Shown here in pieces: positions 33,738 to 43,703 of a stretch of DNA of 64,000 nt. Both the position numbers and the translations under genes were made by a program. The notes under the pieces were generated by a model, which was given only the letters and a program-made list of their open reading frames with translations, did not search any database and had not been told where the DNA came from. Source of the stretch: Conchocele bisecta (taxonomy: Eukaryota > Mollusca > Bivalvia > Lucinida > Thyasiridae); NCBI GenBank assembly GCA_029237695.1, contig CM055271.1, forward strand, positions 29,604,695 to 29,668,694. The letters are read 5' to 3'. Position 1 is the stretch's first letter. The number at the start of each line of letters is the position of its first letter.

Positions 33738-34170
33738 ATGAAGAAATCTGGACCAGAAGCAGGTGAGATGACTTTTATTGATCACATTTTCACCAAATAT
33801 AGGCGACAGTTATGTGTGGATGTACATACGGTTTTATTGCAGACGACGTGTCACCTGTGTCATGTGTTTTCGTGTTTAAAATAGCAATTGAAAACGGTTT
33901 AAAATGTGTCTAAACCTGATAAACTGGTGAATAATTATTGTACAGTCCAATTATTGATACGTAGATGAAAAAATAAATAAATAAATAACATACATAGCAA
34001 AGTTCTGCCCAAATTATAAATGTATGGAAGCCCATGTCGGCCATAAGAAATTAAAAAAAAAAAAAACGTTTCCATTTATTGTTTCAGCTCTGGACACGGC
34101 TGCAGGTGACCATCATCGCCAACAGACCGACGACGACACACCGGAAGACGTCTTACTCGCAAGATATTAA
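33738..34170 (+). CDS. Possible short two-exon leader gene in the TIR element
   Basis: ATG at 33738 (MKKSGPEA) to donor GTGAGA at 33763, then acceptor GTTTCAG at 34087. The second part encodes LDTAAGDHHRQQTDDDTPED and closes with TAA shortly after ARY. Phases agree. It may be the true 5' end of the large protein, separated from it by a lesion, or a separate small product. Confidence 0.35.
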
Positions 34171-34191
34171 CCAGGACTGTAATGCGGTGCA

Positions 34192-37100
34192 ATGACGTCA
34201 CTAACACTTACTCCATCCGATACAAAGACTACTGTGACTGACTGGTCGTTATGTGTCATCTGTCAAGCATCGAGTGATGACGAGTTGTTAGATCCAACGA
34301 AGAATCCAATTGCTGCCAACAGATACACTGGATATCGGACTTTGGCGACAAATATACAGATATTGAATGACTTAAGACTCTCTACCCCTTCTCATAAATA
34401 TTGCCAGACTCGACGATGGATCGGGTATTGCTAATACACTCACTAGAAACATTGCTAAATGGCATAAATCGTGTTATTCATCTTGTAATAAAACACATAT
34501 TGACAGAGTCCGGAAGCGGAAAGCTGAACATTTTACCGAAATCCATTCAAAACACCACACTCCTGTTAAAAATAAACTCCGTAGAAGTTCTTCTTTCGAT
34601 AACTCCGATCAGACGTTGTGTTTCATATGTGACAAGCCTATATCAAAGGGCCAGAACTATCAGTACCATAGAGCACAAACACTAAATGTTGGTAGCAATG
34701 TGTCATATATGGCTACATGTGTTAGTGATACTAAGCTGGAATCTAAACTTACCTCTGGAGACTTGCCCGCTAAAGACGCACACTATCACAAATCTTGCTT
34801 GACAAATCTACATACAAGATACAGATCGTATTTACGACAGCGAGTGACCACTCAACAATCGGATGACGTAACGCCAGAAGCAGTGGCATTGGCTGAATTG
34901 GTAGCTTATATTGAAGACGTACACCAGTGTGATGACAATCCTCATACAATTTTCAAACTTCACGACCTTGTTGATTTGTACAAACAGCGCATTCGACAAC
35001 TCACTGGTGATGAACCACGGTATATCCACGCGACTAGAATAAAAGACAAACTCATCGCTTTAGTGCCAGGTTTAGAGGTCAACAAATCAAAATCCAATGA
35101 TGTGATCATTTCATTCAAGGACGATATCGCGGATGCATTGCTATCAAATAGCCAGTTCAACAAGGACAGTGATGCTGTCACCCTCATGAGGGCCGCACAG
35201 ATTGTACGCGGCAAGCTGTTCCAGGCGAAGAACTCATTCTCAGGATCGTTAATTGACTCCGACTATAGCTCCCTTCCATCATCTTTAGTAGCGTTGGTAC
35301 AGTTGCTATATGTGGAACAAATATCAAAAGCCTGTCGTCTTCCAACACAAACATGAAGAACGCAATATCGTCGATCTCACAACTGATTAGTTTTAATGCC
35401 GTGAAACGAGTTCACAAAGACAGTGTCACTGTAAAGGCACGACCCAGATCGTGAGACGCCTTTCCCTTCCACTGTATATGGGTCTACTCATCCATGCCAA
35501 AACTAGAAAGCGCGTCTCATCGACATCATGTTTGAACGAGGTATATCTGTTTCATACAGAAGAGTCATGCAAGTATCGACAGTAGAAGCCAACAAAGTGA
35601 TAGATCAATACAACCGTGATGGTGTTGTTTGTCCTACTGCTCTCAAGCATGGACTGTTTACAACGGGAATCTGGACAACATTGACCACAATCCTTCATCA
35701 ACGTCTGCACAAGATGCATTTCACGGCACTGCATTATCGCTATCACAACACACAACTCATGACAATTGCTGGTATTACACGTGTACATAATGAAACAGTT
35801 ATTGAACAGTCCGAATCTAGAACAGTGAAACAATTACCAGATGAGTATACATATGTACCGCCAGCAACAATTCCCAACAGAGAAACGACGCCATGTGAAA
35901 CATATCGAACTGTTCCTTCAGATAACACACCGCTTGGTGTCGATGAGACCCAACATCAATGGCTAACGACAGTACTTGAACTCACGAACAAACACGAGCT
36001 GGACAAGAATGCGAACATATCATGGTCAGCATACTTTGCCAATACACAGCAGTCGGTAACCACGCCCACCAGCAATCACAAGTATGATGCCCATGTTTCG
36101 AGACTCCGCTCACACGTTAGGCATGGTAAAACATGGAATGGACCTTATTAGAAAATCAACAGAACAGTTAATCCCGGTCAGACTCCTGTCATAACCCTAC
36201 CACAACCGTTATTCGCCCTTGCTAAGAAGGTGCAGTGGTCATGGTCATCTATATATGGAGCAGACAAATACATTGTACTACTCGGTGGACTCCATATAGA
36301 GATGGCCACACTCAGCGTGATGGCGACTGGCTGGAAGGGAGCGGGTGGACAGCTATGTTGGCAAACGCAAACGTAACCACCGAAGGCCGTGCTGAAAGTT
36401 TGCAGCGGGGTTCCGATATAGCTCGAGCTCAATGGGCACACCAAATAACGGCAGCGGCTCTGTTCATACTACAGATGCAGTCGTACACCACTGCTAAGGA
36501 TGCGGCATTCAGCTACTCGTTTGCCATTTCCAGATTGGTGTAAGGAGATGGAACGAAATTCCCACAGTTCTGCTACTGGAGCAAAACACTACAACTGGAG
36601 CTTCTTTTCCTACAGTTCCTCCGCTCACAACGAGAAGGGAACTTCCAGTTGTATGTTGACTCTCTACAACAACTACTGCCATGGGTTTTCGCGCTAGACC
36701 ACTACCACTACGCCAGGTGGCTCTCGGTTCAATGTCGCCGACCTACTCCAGCTGGAAGTGACTAGTCCAAGTACATTCGTTGAGTTTCGGAAAGGGCATT
36801 TCGTAACACAGAAATCGAACCGCAAATTCTCTTTGATTGCCCATGATCAGATCCACGAACAACTAAATGCGGTAATCAAAGGGGACGGCGTGCTATTGGC
36901 ATCACAGAACACGAAGACGCATTGCGACGTTGGATGGTAGCAGGCCCAGAGATAACTGCAATACTGCACGAGTATCAAGAGTCTAACAAATCACAGACTG
37001 TAGACCATCGTCACCACGAACAGACACCAAGCAGGAACAAACGGCATTCGCCACGGGTGTAACATCAATGGCACGTGTTATCGACGAAATGGGAAATCCA

Positions 37101-38781
37101 TTCGCAGACGAAAGCGGTGTGAATTACTACTCGTTAGACAGAAAGGTAATCATGCAAGATGATGTAGTTAAAAGTGTGCCACCGAACAATAGAAGAAGTG
37201 GGTAAAGCTCAGTACCAACACTTTAAAGACAACAGACTCACCGGCAATGAAACGGCATTCTATGATACAATCAGTAAGAATAATTTACCGTTATTCAAAT
37301 CCACTCAGAAGAAAATGTCAAAAACAAAGACAAAATTATCAAACATGAAAACCGATGTTGAACTATTTTCTCGTATGTACATTTCTTGCCAAACGAGAGA
37401 TGGAAACCTGTCCACATTCTTTGAACACGAGAATCACTCATGGCCCCCATCATTAGCCACTGACAACATGCTGAAGCAGGGAAACAAATCTGACCTGGTG
37501 GATGTGCTTAGAAAGTCTTGCTCCTCGCCCTATAGAAACACCCGTTGTTGACGTAAAGATCATTGACGGCGCAGCCCTGGTTCATGCATTAGATCCCAAG
37601 AAATCAACAGCCAGTGTCAAATCATTTAGTGGCTATGCAGAACGGGTATTCATGCCGTATATTCAAAGAGAACTTAGAAACTGCAAGCGGTTGGATGTGT
37701 AGTTTGGGACGTTTACGAGAAAAACAGTTTGAAAGCACATATTAGACAGAGTCGCGGTGAAGGCCTCGCGCTCAGAGTAGCTGGTAACACATCCATGCCA
37801 CGGAACTGGGCAAACTTCTTGCGTGTTGACTCGAATAAAACCCGGACTCTTCGCATATTTGGCAAGTGAAATCAAATGCAGTTCTGTTCCAGAAGGCAAG
37901 CTGTTGCTTTCAACAGACGGTGAAAATGTATTGTCATCTTCTGAAATGGATGTATCGGGGATTGATCGTTGCACACACGAAGAGGCTGATTACAGGATGC
38001 TGCTGCATGCCTCACATGCTTACCAGCAGGGCTACTCTCGTATCCTCATCCGCGCTACTGATACCGACGTACTGGTACTGGCAGTTGAAGCAGCCAGTGT
38101 TTTGGATGGATGTGAACTATGGCTGGCCTTCGGTCATGGCACTAGATTTCGATATATTCCTGCACATGCCATTGCCGCGGCTTTGGGACCTGAGCGGTCA
38201 TCTGGTCTGCTTTTCCTACACGCAGTATCCGGTTGCGATACAGTCTCCTTCATCCATGGCGTAGGAAAGAAGACTGCCTGGCAAGTATGGCGCTCTCTAC
38301 CGCAGCTTGGAACTTTATTCCACAAACTGTCTCATACTCCCGCATCTGTATCTGCTAGCGATATGGCCGAATTGGAACGATACTTCGTATTGCTGTACAG
38401 CAGGACGGCGACTTGGAACACAGTCAACGATGCTCGTCAGCACATGTTCGCACAGGGCAATCGGAAGCTAGATAACATACCTCCCACCGCCGGAGCACTG
38501 GAACAACATGTAAAGCGAGCAGCCTACCAAGCGGGTCATGTTTGGGGACAGGCATTTATCCCGACACCCATCCTACCGTCACCAGAGAACTGGGTTGGAC
38601 GAATGAAGCCGATGGCAGCTGGTCGCCTATGTGGACATCTCTCCCAGAAGCATCAGAAGCGTGCCGCGAGCTGATAAAGTGCCGCTGTAAAAAGGGATGC
38701 TCTGGAAGATGCAAATGTGCCAAAGCAAGTCTTCCATGTACACAGCTGTGTCTGTGTCTTGGAATGTGCTCACACGATTGA
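34192..38781 (+). pseudogene. Large zinc-finger/FEN-like nuclease/CXC protein of the TIR element
   Basis: About 1,400 codons in several frames. N-terminal region: CVICQ and WHKSCY, then CFICDKPISKG and HYHKSCL, treble-clef-like Cys/His pairs. Middle: DNIDHNPSS (35.67 kb) and GGLHIEM-like blocks (36.27 kb). C-terminal region: THEEADYRMLLHA, ATDTDVLVLAVE and VSGCDTVSFIHGVGKKTAWQ (37.97-38.27 kb). These match in order the acidic and helix-three-turn-helix motifs of FEN1/XPG nucleases (GEAEA, DTD/DSD, GCDY-x-GIGPKRA). Next come SLPEASEACRELIKC and a Cys-rich CXC-like tail (CRCKKGCSGRCKCAKASLPC). I know this as a widespread unnamed family in molluscs and cnidarians. Frameshifts, at least six, break it; few nonsense codons do. 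Confidence 0.6.
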
Positions 38782-39239
38782 ATATCACATGGTAGATATT
38801 TGGAGATGCGCCGTAATCTGTAATGTTCTTACAAGTTGATCACGTGTGTTGGATAACATCCAATACGAACAATTAGCTGATCATCACTCTTGTAAGGTAT
38901 ACGAAACACTTCATTACGTTTGTCCTTTTCATTCATATTTCATATTAATGATCATAAACATTCATGAAGAGATTCTTGAGAGAGAACAAAATCATTAATA
39001 CAGATTATTATATAACCTGAAATTATATCGTCATAAACAGGCATATTATATCTAGTTTTCCCCCGAGTATTATTGAACCGTGAACCTCATCAGTTGTGAG
39101 TTGTAATATAATAGCAATTTCAGATGTTGCTAAATAAGACGGGAATCTACCTGCACATTCAGACAATACATGAATGCACTACTTACTACACATTCACCAC
39201 TGTCAGCACCAACTTCAGGTTTCAAGTTCCCAGATTTGG
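38782..39239. other. 3' flank of the nuclease gene
   Basis: AT-rich, non-coding; it lies between the stop codon and the right terminal repeat. Confidence 0.5.
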
Positions 39240-39571
39240 GTAAAAACACGTTTTGGCGGCCATTTTGTAATAAATTAAAGATGTCTGCCTCCAACGAATT
39301 ATCCAGTGTTATTATTGCTCTCATCGTATTCGGTGACCCAGAAAACATGGATAGAGCCACCAGAATGAAGCTTATAAGTGCCTCACATGTCGAGAAATGG
39401 TCAAATCAATGCTAGGTGGCGGCCATTTTGAAATCCACCATTTTGAACCGGAAGTAGTTGTTTTATCGATTGTCTCCTCGACTCATTTTTTTCAGCGTAC
39501 TCGAAAACCCCTGTTTACCAACTTTGGTGCTTCCCGCCGGAAGTGCACTACTTTTACCACTGATTATGGAC
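39240..39571 (-). repeat. Right terminal inverted repeat of the 6.6 kb element
   Basis: Complement of 32985-33320. It ends CCACTGATTATGGAC, followed by TA and the resumed BEN exon. Confidence 0.85.
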
Positions 39572-39573
39572 TA

Positions 39574-39657
39574 TCTCCAGCATCACCGGCCAAAAGTCTA
39601 ATAAGGCGAGGCACCAGCGACCTCGATTGGATGCGGATCGTGTGGGTTATTTGACGG
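39574..39657 (+). CDS. BEN domain exon, right part
   Basis: It continues the exon from 32984: SSITGQKSNKARHQRPRLDA, then DRVGYLTG at donor GTAAGA (39658). The TGQKSNK and P-x-LD-x-x-RV patterns are BEN-like. It ends in phase 1 and joins to 40081. Confidence 0.7.
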
Positions 39658-40080
39658 GTAAGAATACCATTGCCATTATTTACCTCACATGGACTCCTAT
39701 TGTTTTACCTTGGGCAATATTTTTTTTGCCAACGAGCTGTGTTGCAAATAATGTTCGGACTGTGCATGTGTGTTCGTGACACATCTTGGTTATAGTTCCT
39801 CTAATATGCTGCCGGTGGCATTCACATTCTAGACACATTTGTTGTTACATATAAATTTATTAAACATGTTCTTTTAATTTTTAACGGAATAGTCTCTGAA
39901 ATTATTATTGTAAATTTAGGCCCGTTCGATATTTAGGTAGGTGCAATATAATCGCACTGTATTCTTGACGGCCTTAACTCGCTCGTCTGTAAAACACCAA
40001 TTTATCATCATGTAGCATTCAAACCGCTGCCCTTGATTTTAATTTCACTTCACCGAGCATGTTTGATTGTTAATTTTCAG
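39658..40080. other. Intron of the BEN gene
   Basis: Bounded by GTAAGA and TTAATTTTCAG. No internal feature was recognised. Confidence 0.6.
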
Positions 40081-40175
40081 TTTTACTAATGAACCACTTC
40101 CGCGTGACCCAGTCGGATGTGCAGGACAAGATCCGCAGTCAGCTAAAGATATACCCACACCCTCCCTTGACATAG
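40081..40175 (+). CDS. BEN domain last exon
   Basis: In the phase required by the previous exon it reads VLLMNHFRVTQSDVQDKIRS followed by QLKIYPHPPLT and TAG (40173-40175). The pattern D-V-x-x-x-I-R-x-x-L matches the end of BEN domains. The same DNA in another frame is the upstream part of the recombinase ORF, so the two coding sequences overlap or a frameshift joins them. Confidence 0.6.
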
Positions 40176-41853
40176 CGCCGCGGAGCAAGACCCCCCTCAC
40201 AGTAACGCTCCGACGGTTCTACGACCACCTGATCCGCCCATCTGGAGGAAACCGCACGCATAAGAATGCGAAACAGTATGTGTCCCAGGTGATGCGGTTC
40301 TGGGAGGGGACAGGTAGAGCATCGTTTGAGGCCTTCTCCCAGCAGTCGGTGGAGACGTTCTACGACAGTCAGGTGGCCCACTTGAGAGATGGCACGGTCG
40401 TTGTTGGCACCCTCAAGTCACAGCTCTCCACCCTCAAGAGGTTCGTCCAGTTCTGTCAGCTAGCTGACCTTTCCCTGCCAGGTGCTGCCAACATCGAGAT
40501 GCTGCTAGGGAACCTCAGTGCCAGTCTCCACCGGGAGGCGTCAGACCGGAAGACCGCACGGGCCATAATCGACGAGACACATATCATCCTGCCTGCGGAC
40601 ACCCGCCAGTTCTTTGAGAACTGCCCGTATGTCCAGGGCATACTCATCCAAATGGAGGAACCCCTGCCAGACACCCAGGACCTGACGGCAGCCAGATGCA
40701 TGATACTGACCTTGATAGCTCTCTCATCTGGCTTCCGGATTTCCGCGTTGACCAACATGACGCGTACGCAGGTGCGGACTGCGCCCTTGATGTCCGCGGA
40801 TATTTAGACCACCCGTGCCGTGTTGTGAGTGTCTCGCGCCACAAGACTACATCCGCCCCCACGGACCTGCCAACGTGCCGTGTCTCCGGCACTGTACGCC
40901 CACATCATAGCATACATTCGGGGGGGGGGTGGGGGGGGGGGGGGGGGGGAGTGGAATGATATGCTCTTCAACGATGTTCGTGGCAGAGATTACGCAGACA
41001 GGATCAGCATGGCCGATAAGCTCCTAGCTGATGCCTGGAAGTACAGCGGCGCCCTGGGTCGGTATGGACCAACTAACATTACCGCCTTCAGGAAGACTAT
41101 TACCACGAGCGCGCGCCGCCACAGGACGGACAACACTCAGCCAGTGGCCAGCCTCCTATCCCACAACCTAAGCACAGCTGACAGATACTATAGGTAAGTT
41201 GCAGTGATCTTATCTTATCTTATCGTAACACATCCTTTGTATTTGCTCAGCATAACTTCCAGCTTGTCCGCACTCCCATATGCATTGTTATTTTACAGCT
41301 TCGCTGGGAACAGGTCTCAGGCGGCTGACGCCTACGGTCGGATCGCGGAGGCGCATAGGTCCCAGCTGACTGCCGTACCCCACACCACTACCCACCCATC
41401 TAGTAACCCTCAGCCGCCAACTTCAGTGACAGCGAGGCCGAGGAGATGGCAGAGGAGGAGGATGTCCGCCTGGAGCTAGCCACGGCCATATTCCCAGAGT
41501 TGGAGACCCAGATAAAACAGGCTGGTCAGAGTCTCAACTCATCCATTTCTTCATTACATATCAGACTTACGCGAACATACAAACACCCTCTGCATTCAAT
41601 AAGTAAGTAGCATGTTTGTATCTTTCCTATTACAGAAACTGTCAGACGCCCGACGACCTACGCGCCCTACTCCCCGACGACCTGGCGACCACCTATGCAG
41701 ACGTGCTGCGCCGTGCTGACGACATCCGGCGGACCTCTGTACTGTGCACTACGTCTTCGCACATGAGGGTACATGCTGCACTGCAGGAACGTTTCATCGC
41801 GCGCTACGACAGGAATGGCTGCAGTCCTGTTTCAATTACGGGAGCGTAAAATC
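40176..41853 (+). pseudogene. Tyrosine-recombinase gene (Crypton-like), copy 2
   Basis: The N-terminal half (to 40807) encodes a SAM-like core-binding region (TLRRFYDHLIRPSGG, then LKSQLSTLKRFVQF) and the first catalytic Arg (LSSGFRISALTNMT). A shifted frame then gives VVSVSRHKTTSA, the beta-hairpin Lys/His region, and ALYAHIIAYIRG. After a 31-base G run (40919-40949) follow TAFRKTITTS, then LLSHNLSTADRYYR with the catalytic Tyr, donor at 41194, and exons 41299-41602 and 41636 onward (PDDLATTYADVLRRADDIRR). Tyrosine recombinases of this type move Crypton-class elements. Frameshifts near 40770 and 40850 inactivate it. It ends at the piggyBac insertion at 41856. Confidence 0.7.
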
Positions 41854-41855
41854 GT

Positions 41856-42873
41856 TTAACTCATTCGCCCTTAGTGCCGAGATAAGTCGTCGGCCTTATC
41901 TACTGTTGTATCCCGCTCGGCGCAGTTAGTTTTAATCCTGTCCCGCGCGACGAGAATTGGCGGCTCGCTAAAGCTAGTATTCTATCCCGCACGACGAGTT
42001 ATGTCGTCGCGTGTCATTGGTCCATTCCAACATAGTTTGCTTGAGACCTGTATATTCAACCAATCAGATTTCTTCTTACATATAACTACGAGACATTGAT
42101 CTCTCACATGTGAAAGTTTGAAAAGTTTAGATACAAAGGAAAATATTGAATTTTGCAATTGAAGTATGGTGAAAAGTTCTAAAATGGCTAATCGGCGACT
42201 GGATCTAGCGCAAGCAGTTTCTATGATCACGGATGATGCGGATGAAGGCTCCTCGAGTGATGTTAGCATCAACAATGGTAGTGACAACGATTACAGTGAT
42301 TCGGAAAGCGAAAATGAAAGCATGGCTATGGGTAGTGACGACGACGACCAGCCTGCTCAGAATCGTGGAAATCGTTGGATTCTGAACGCCAGATCAGACA
42401 TTCCCAAGGCACCGTTCTCTGGCCCAGATCCAGGGCCAACAATTGATCTTGCCCCTGATGCCACAGAGTGGGACTTCTTCGACCTGTTTTTCCCTGCATT
42501 TCTCATTGAAATGTTGTGTGGCCAGACAAATCTATATGCCCGACAGAGACAGACCGGCAAGCCCGATCCCAACTGGCGACCAGTGGTGGAAGAAGAAATG
42601 AAAGCTTGGCTCGGTATTCGGGTGTTTATGAGCATTCTACAGGTTACTTGTGTTCCATTACATTTGGTGATAATTTCTTTCAGGGGACCTACACATTGGA
42701 GGAAAATATTGTTCGCTAACTCCAGAATAAACTGTCAATTGTACGAATAATTACATAGGCCAGATTTCATTTTTGCTAGTGTTACATGGACGGAAAACTA
42801 GAATTTGCCAATATTAAAATTATCTGTACACGATGTCTGAAAATGTATCTACATAATGAAGAAAAAAATAACT
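41856..42873 (+). mobile_element. piggyBac element 5' part, interrupted by DIRS
   Basis: It starts TTAACTCATTCGCCC (TTAA 41856-41859), consistent with a piggyBac terminus. It contains the first exon of a transposase (42184-42642). The continuation is cut by the DIRS element at 42873. No complementary right terminus was found in the window. Confidence 0.6.
42184..42642 (+). pseudogene. piggyBac transposase N-terminal exon
   Basis: The start is ATG 42166 or 42184 (MANRRLDLAQAVSMITD). An acidic Ser/Asp-rich N-terminus leads to the start of the DDE_Tnp_1_7 domain (TEWDFFDLFFPAFLIEMLC, NLYARQRQTGKPDPNWRPV, MKAWLGIRVFMSILQ). A donor-like CTACAGGTTACT sits at 42643, where related genes continue the helix. 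The catalytic Asp regions are absent from the window. Confidence 0.75.
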
Positions 42874-42886
42874 TTTTATTCCTTAC

Positions 42887-43030
42887 CCTGTGATGTTACT
42901 TTTGCTATCAGCATGTCTAAAAAGACCCTTTCTGACCTATTATTTATATTAAATAAATTATCCTACCAAGGTCTGCACTTTAGCCATAACCCTTCGTGAA
43001 AAGCGTCTATGCGCAACTTCCGGTAGCCAT
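42887..43030 (+). repeat. DIRS left inverted terminal repeat
   Basis: 144 bp, from CCTGTGATGTTACTTTTGCT to CAACTTCCGGTAGCCAT; complement of 50470-50612. Outside it, TTTTTATTCC (42873) is the left-specific outer end that is copied into the internal complementary region. Confidence 0.92.
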
Positions 43031-43703
43031 TATGGTCAGAAAACATCGAAGGAGGCTGTCAATTTTTTGGTCAAGTTTATTCGATTTTTCTGAGTTTAAT
43101 TGGATCCTTTCGTGGTAAATTTTATTACCTAATTGATCACATTTATCTACTGTACAACTCCACTAAAGGGTTTTTCCCTAGGGTTGGTAGTTTTGGGGGT
43201 ATTTCGACAACTTGTGTTTGTTATTTAGCGACACGTTTTGTATACGGTCGACATTTTGTAAGGATTTTGATGTGGCTTGTGGGACAGACCGTTGCGGCTC
43301 GTGTCGCCAATTCGGCGTATACGGTGAACAATTATTCCATTCTAGGAAGATTGTTACACGTTACGAATTTATTGGGAAAAAAATCCAGATTTACAAATTT
43401 TTTTTGAGGAAAAGTTGTCAAAAATACTTCAGTAGGAGGGCCGATTTGAGCCCAAAATAGGTTGGTTTCAAAGTGTGAAATTGGGATTTGCATTTGACAC
43501 TTTGTATCAAGTTTCAGACATAGTGTTGGGTGGTTTTGGAAAAATTATTTTTTTCGGGAATTTTTAAAATTTTTGGTTGGAAAATAATATATTTTTATAT
43601 TTTTTTCGAAATCTTTTCTCTCCATATCGTCCAACGGGTTGAATTCTTTTTCGCTATTTATGTTATGATGTTTTCTGACATAATTTAGGCTGTAGGAATC
43701 AAA
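43031..43703. other. DIRS leader
   Basis: AT-rich untranslated region between the left terminal repeat and the gag-like frame. No feature beyond short ORFs. Confidence 0.6.

Larger units (their letters stand above)
32985..39571 (+). mobile_element. 6.6 kb TIR transposon with FEN-like nuclease gene
   Basis: The ends are imperfect inverted repeats of about 330 bp. The left starts GTCCAGTAATCAGTGG and the right complement starts GTCCATAATCAGTGG. They share GTAGTGCACTTCCGGCGGGA, GAGTCGAGGAGACAATCGAT and GGAGGCAGACATCTT in the same order. TA lies on both sides (32983-32984 and 39572-39573). The insertion lies inside a BEN exon whose frame is exactly restored without it, which fixes the boundaries well. 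It encodes one long gene (34192-38781). The superfamily is not certain. The TA target and long TIRs do not match piggyBac, which uses TTAA. Confidence 0.88.
26635..40175 (+). pseudogene. Tudor-like/BEN-domain gene, split by transposons
   Basis: A host-type gene inferred from phase-compatible exons: 26635-26778 (Tudor/MBT-like), 27487-27568, about 29003-29125 (Gln/Tyr/Pro-rich), 29279-29419 (CxxC and coiled coil), 30783 to about 31290 (Pro/Gln-rich and coiled coil), 31858-31917, 32876-32984 plus 39574-39657 (BEN), and 40081-40175 (BEN end, TAG stop). BEN domains bind DNA or chromatin, so a nuclear regulatory role is likely. Tyrosine-recombinase fragments lie at 27600-29000, and a 6.6 kb TIR transposon splits the BEN exon. 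The early exon chain is less certain than the last four exons, whose phases agree exactly. Without the insertion the BEN reading frame is intact. Confidence 0.6.
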
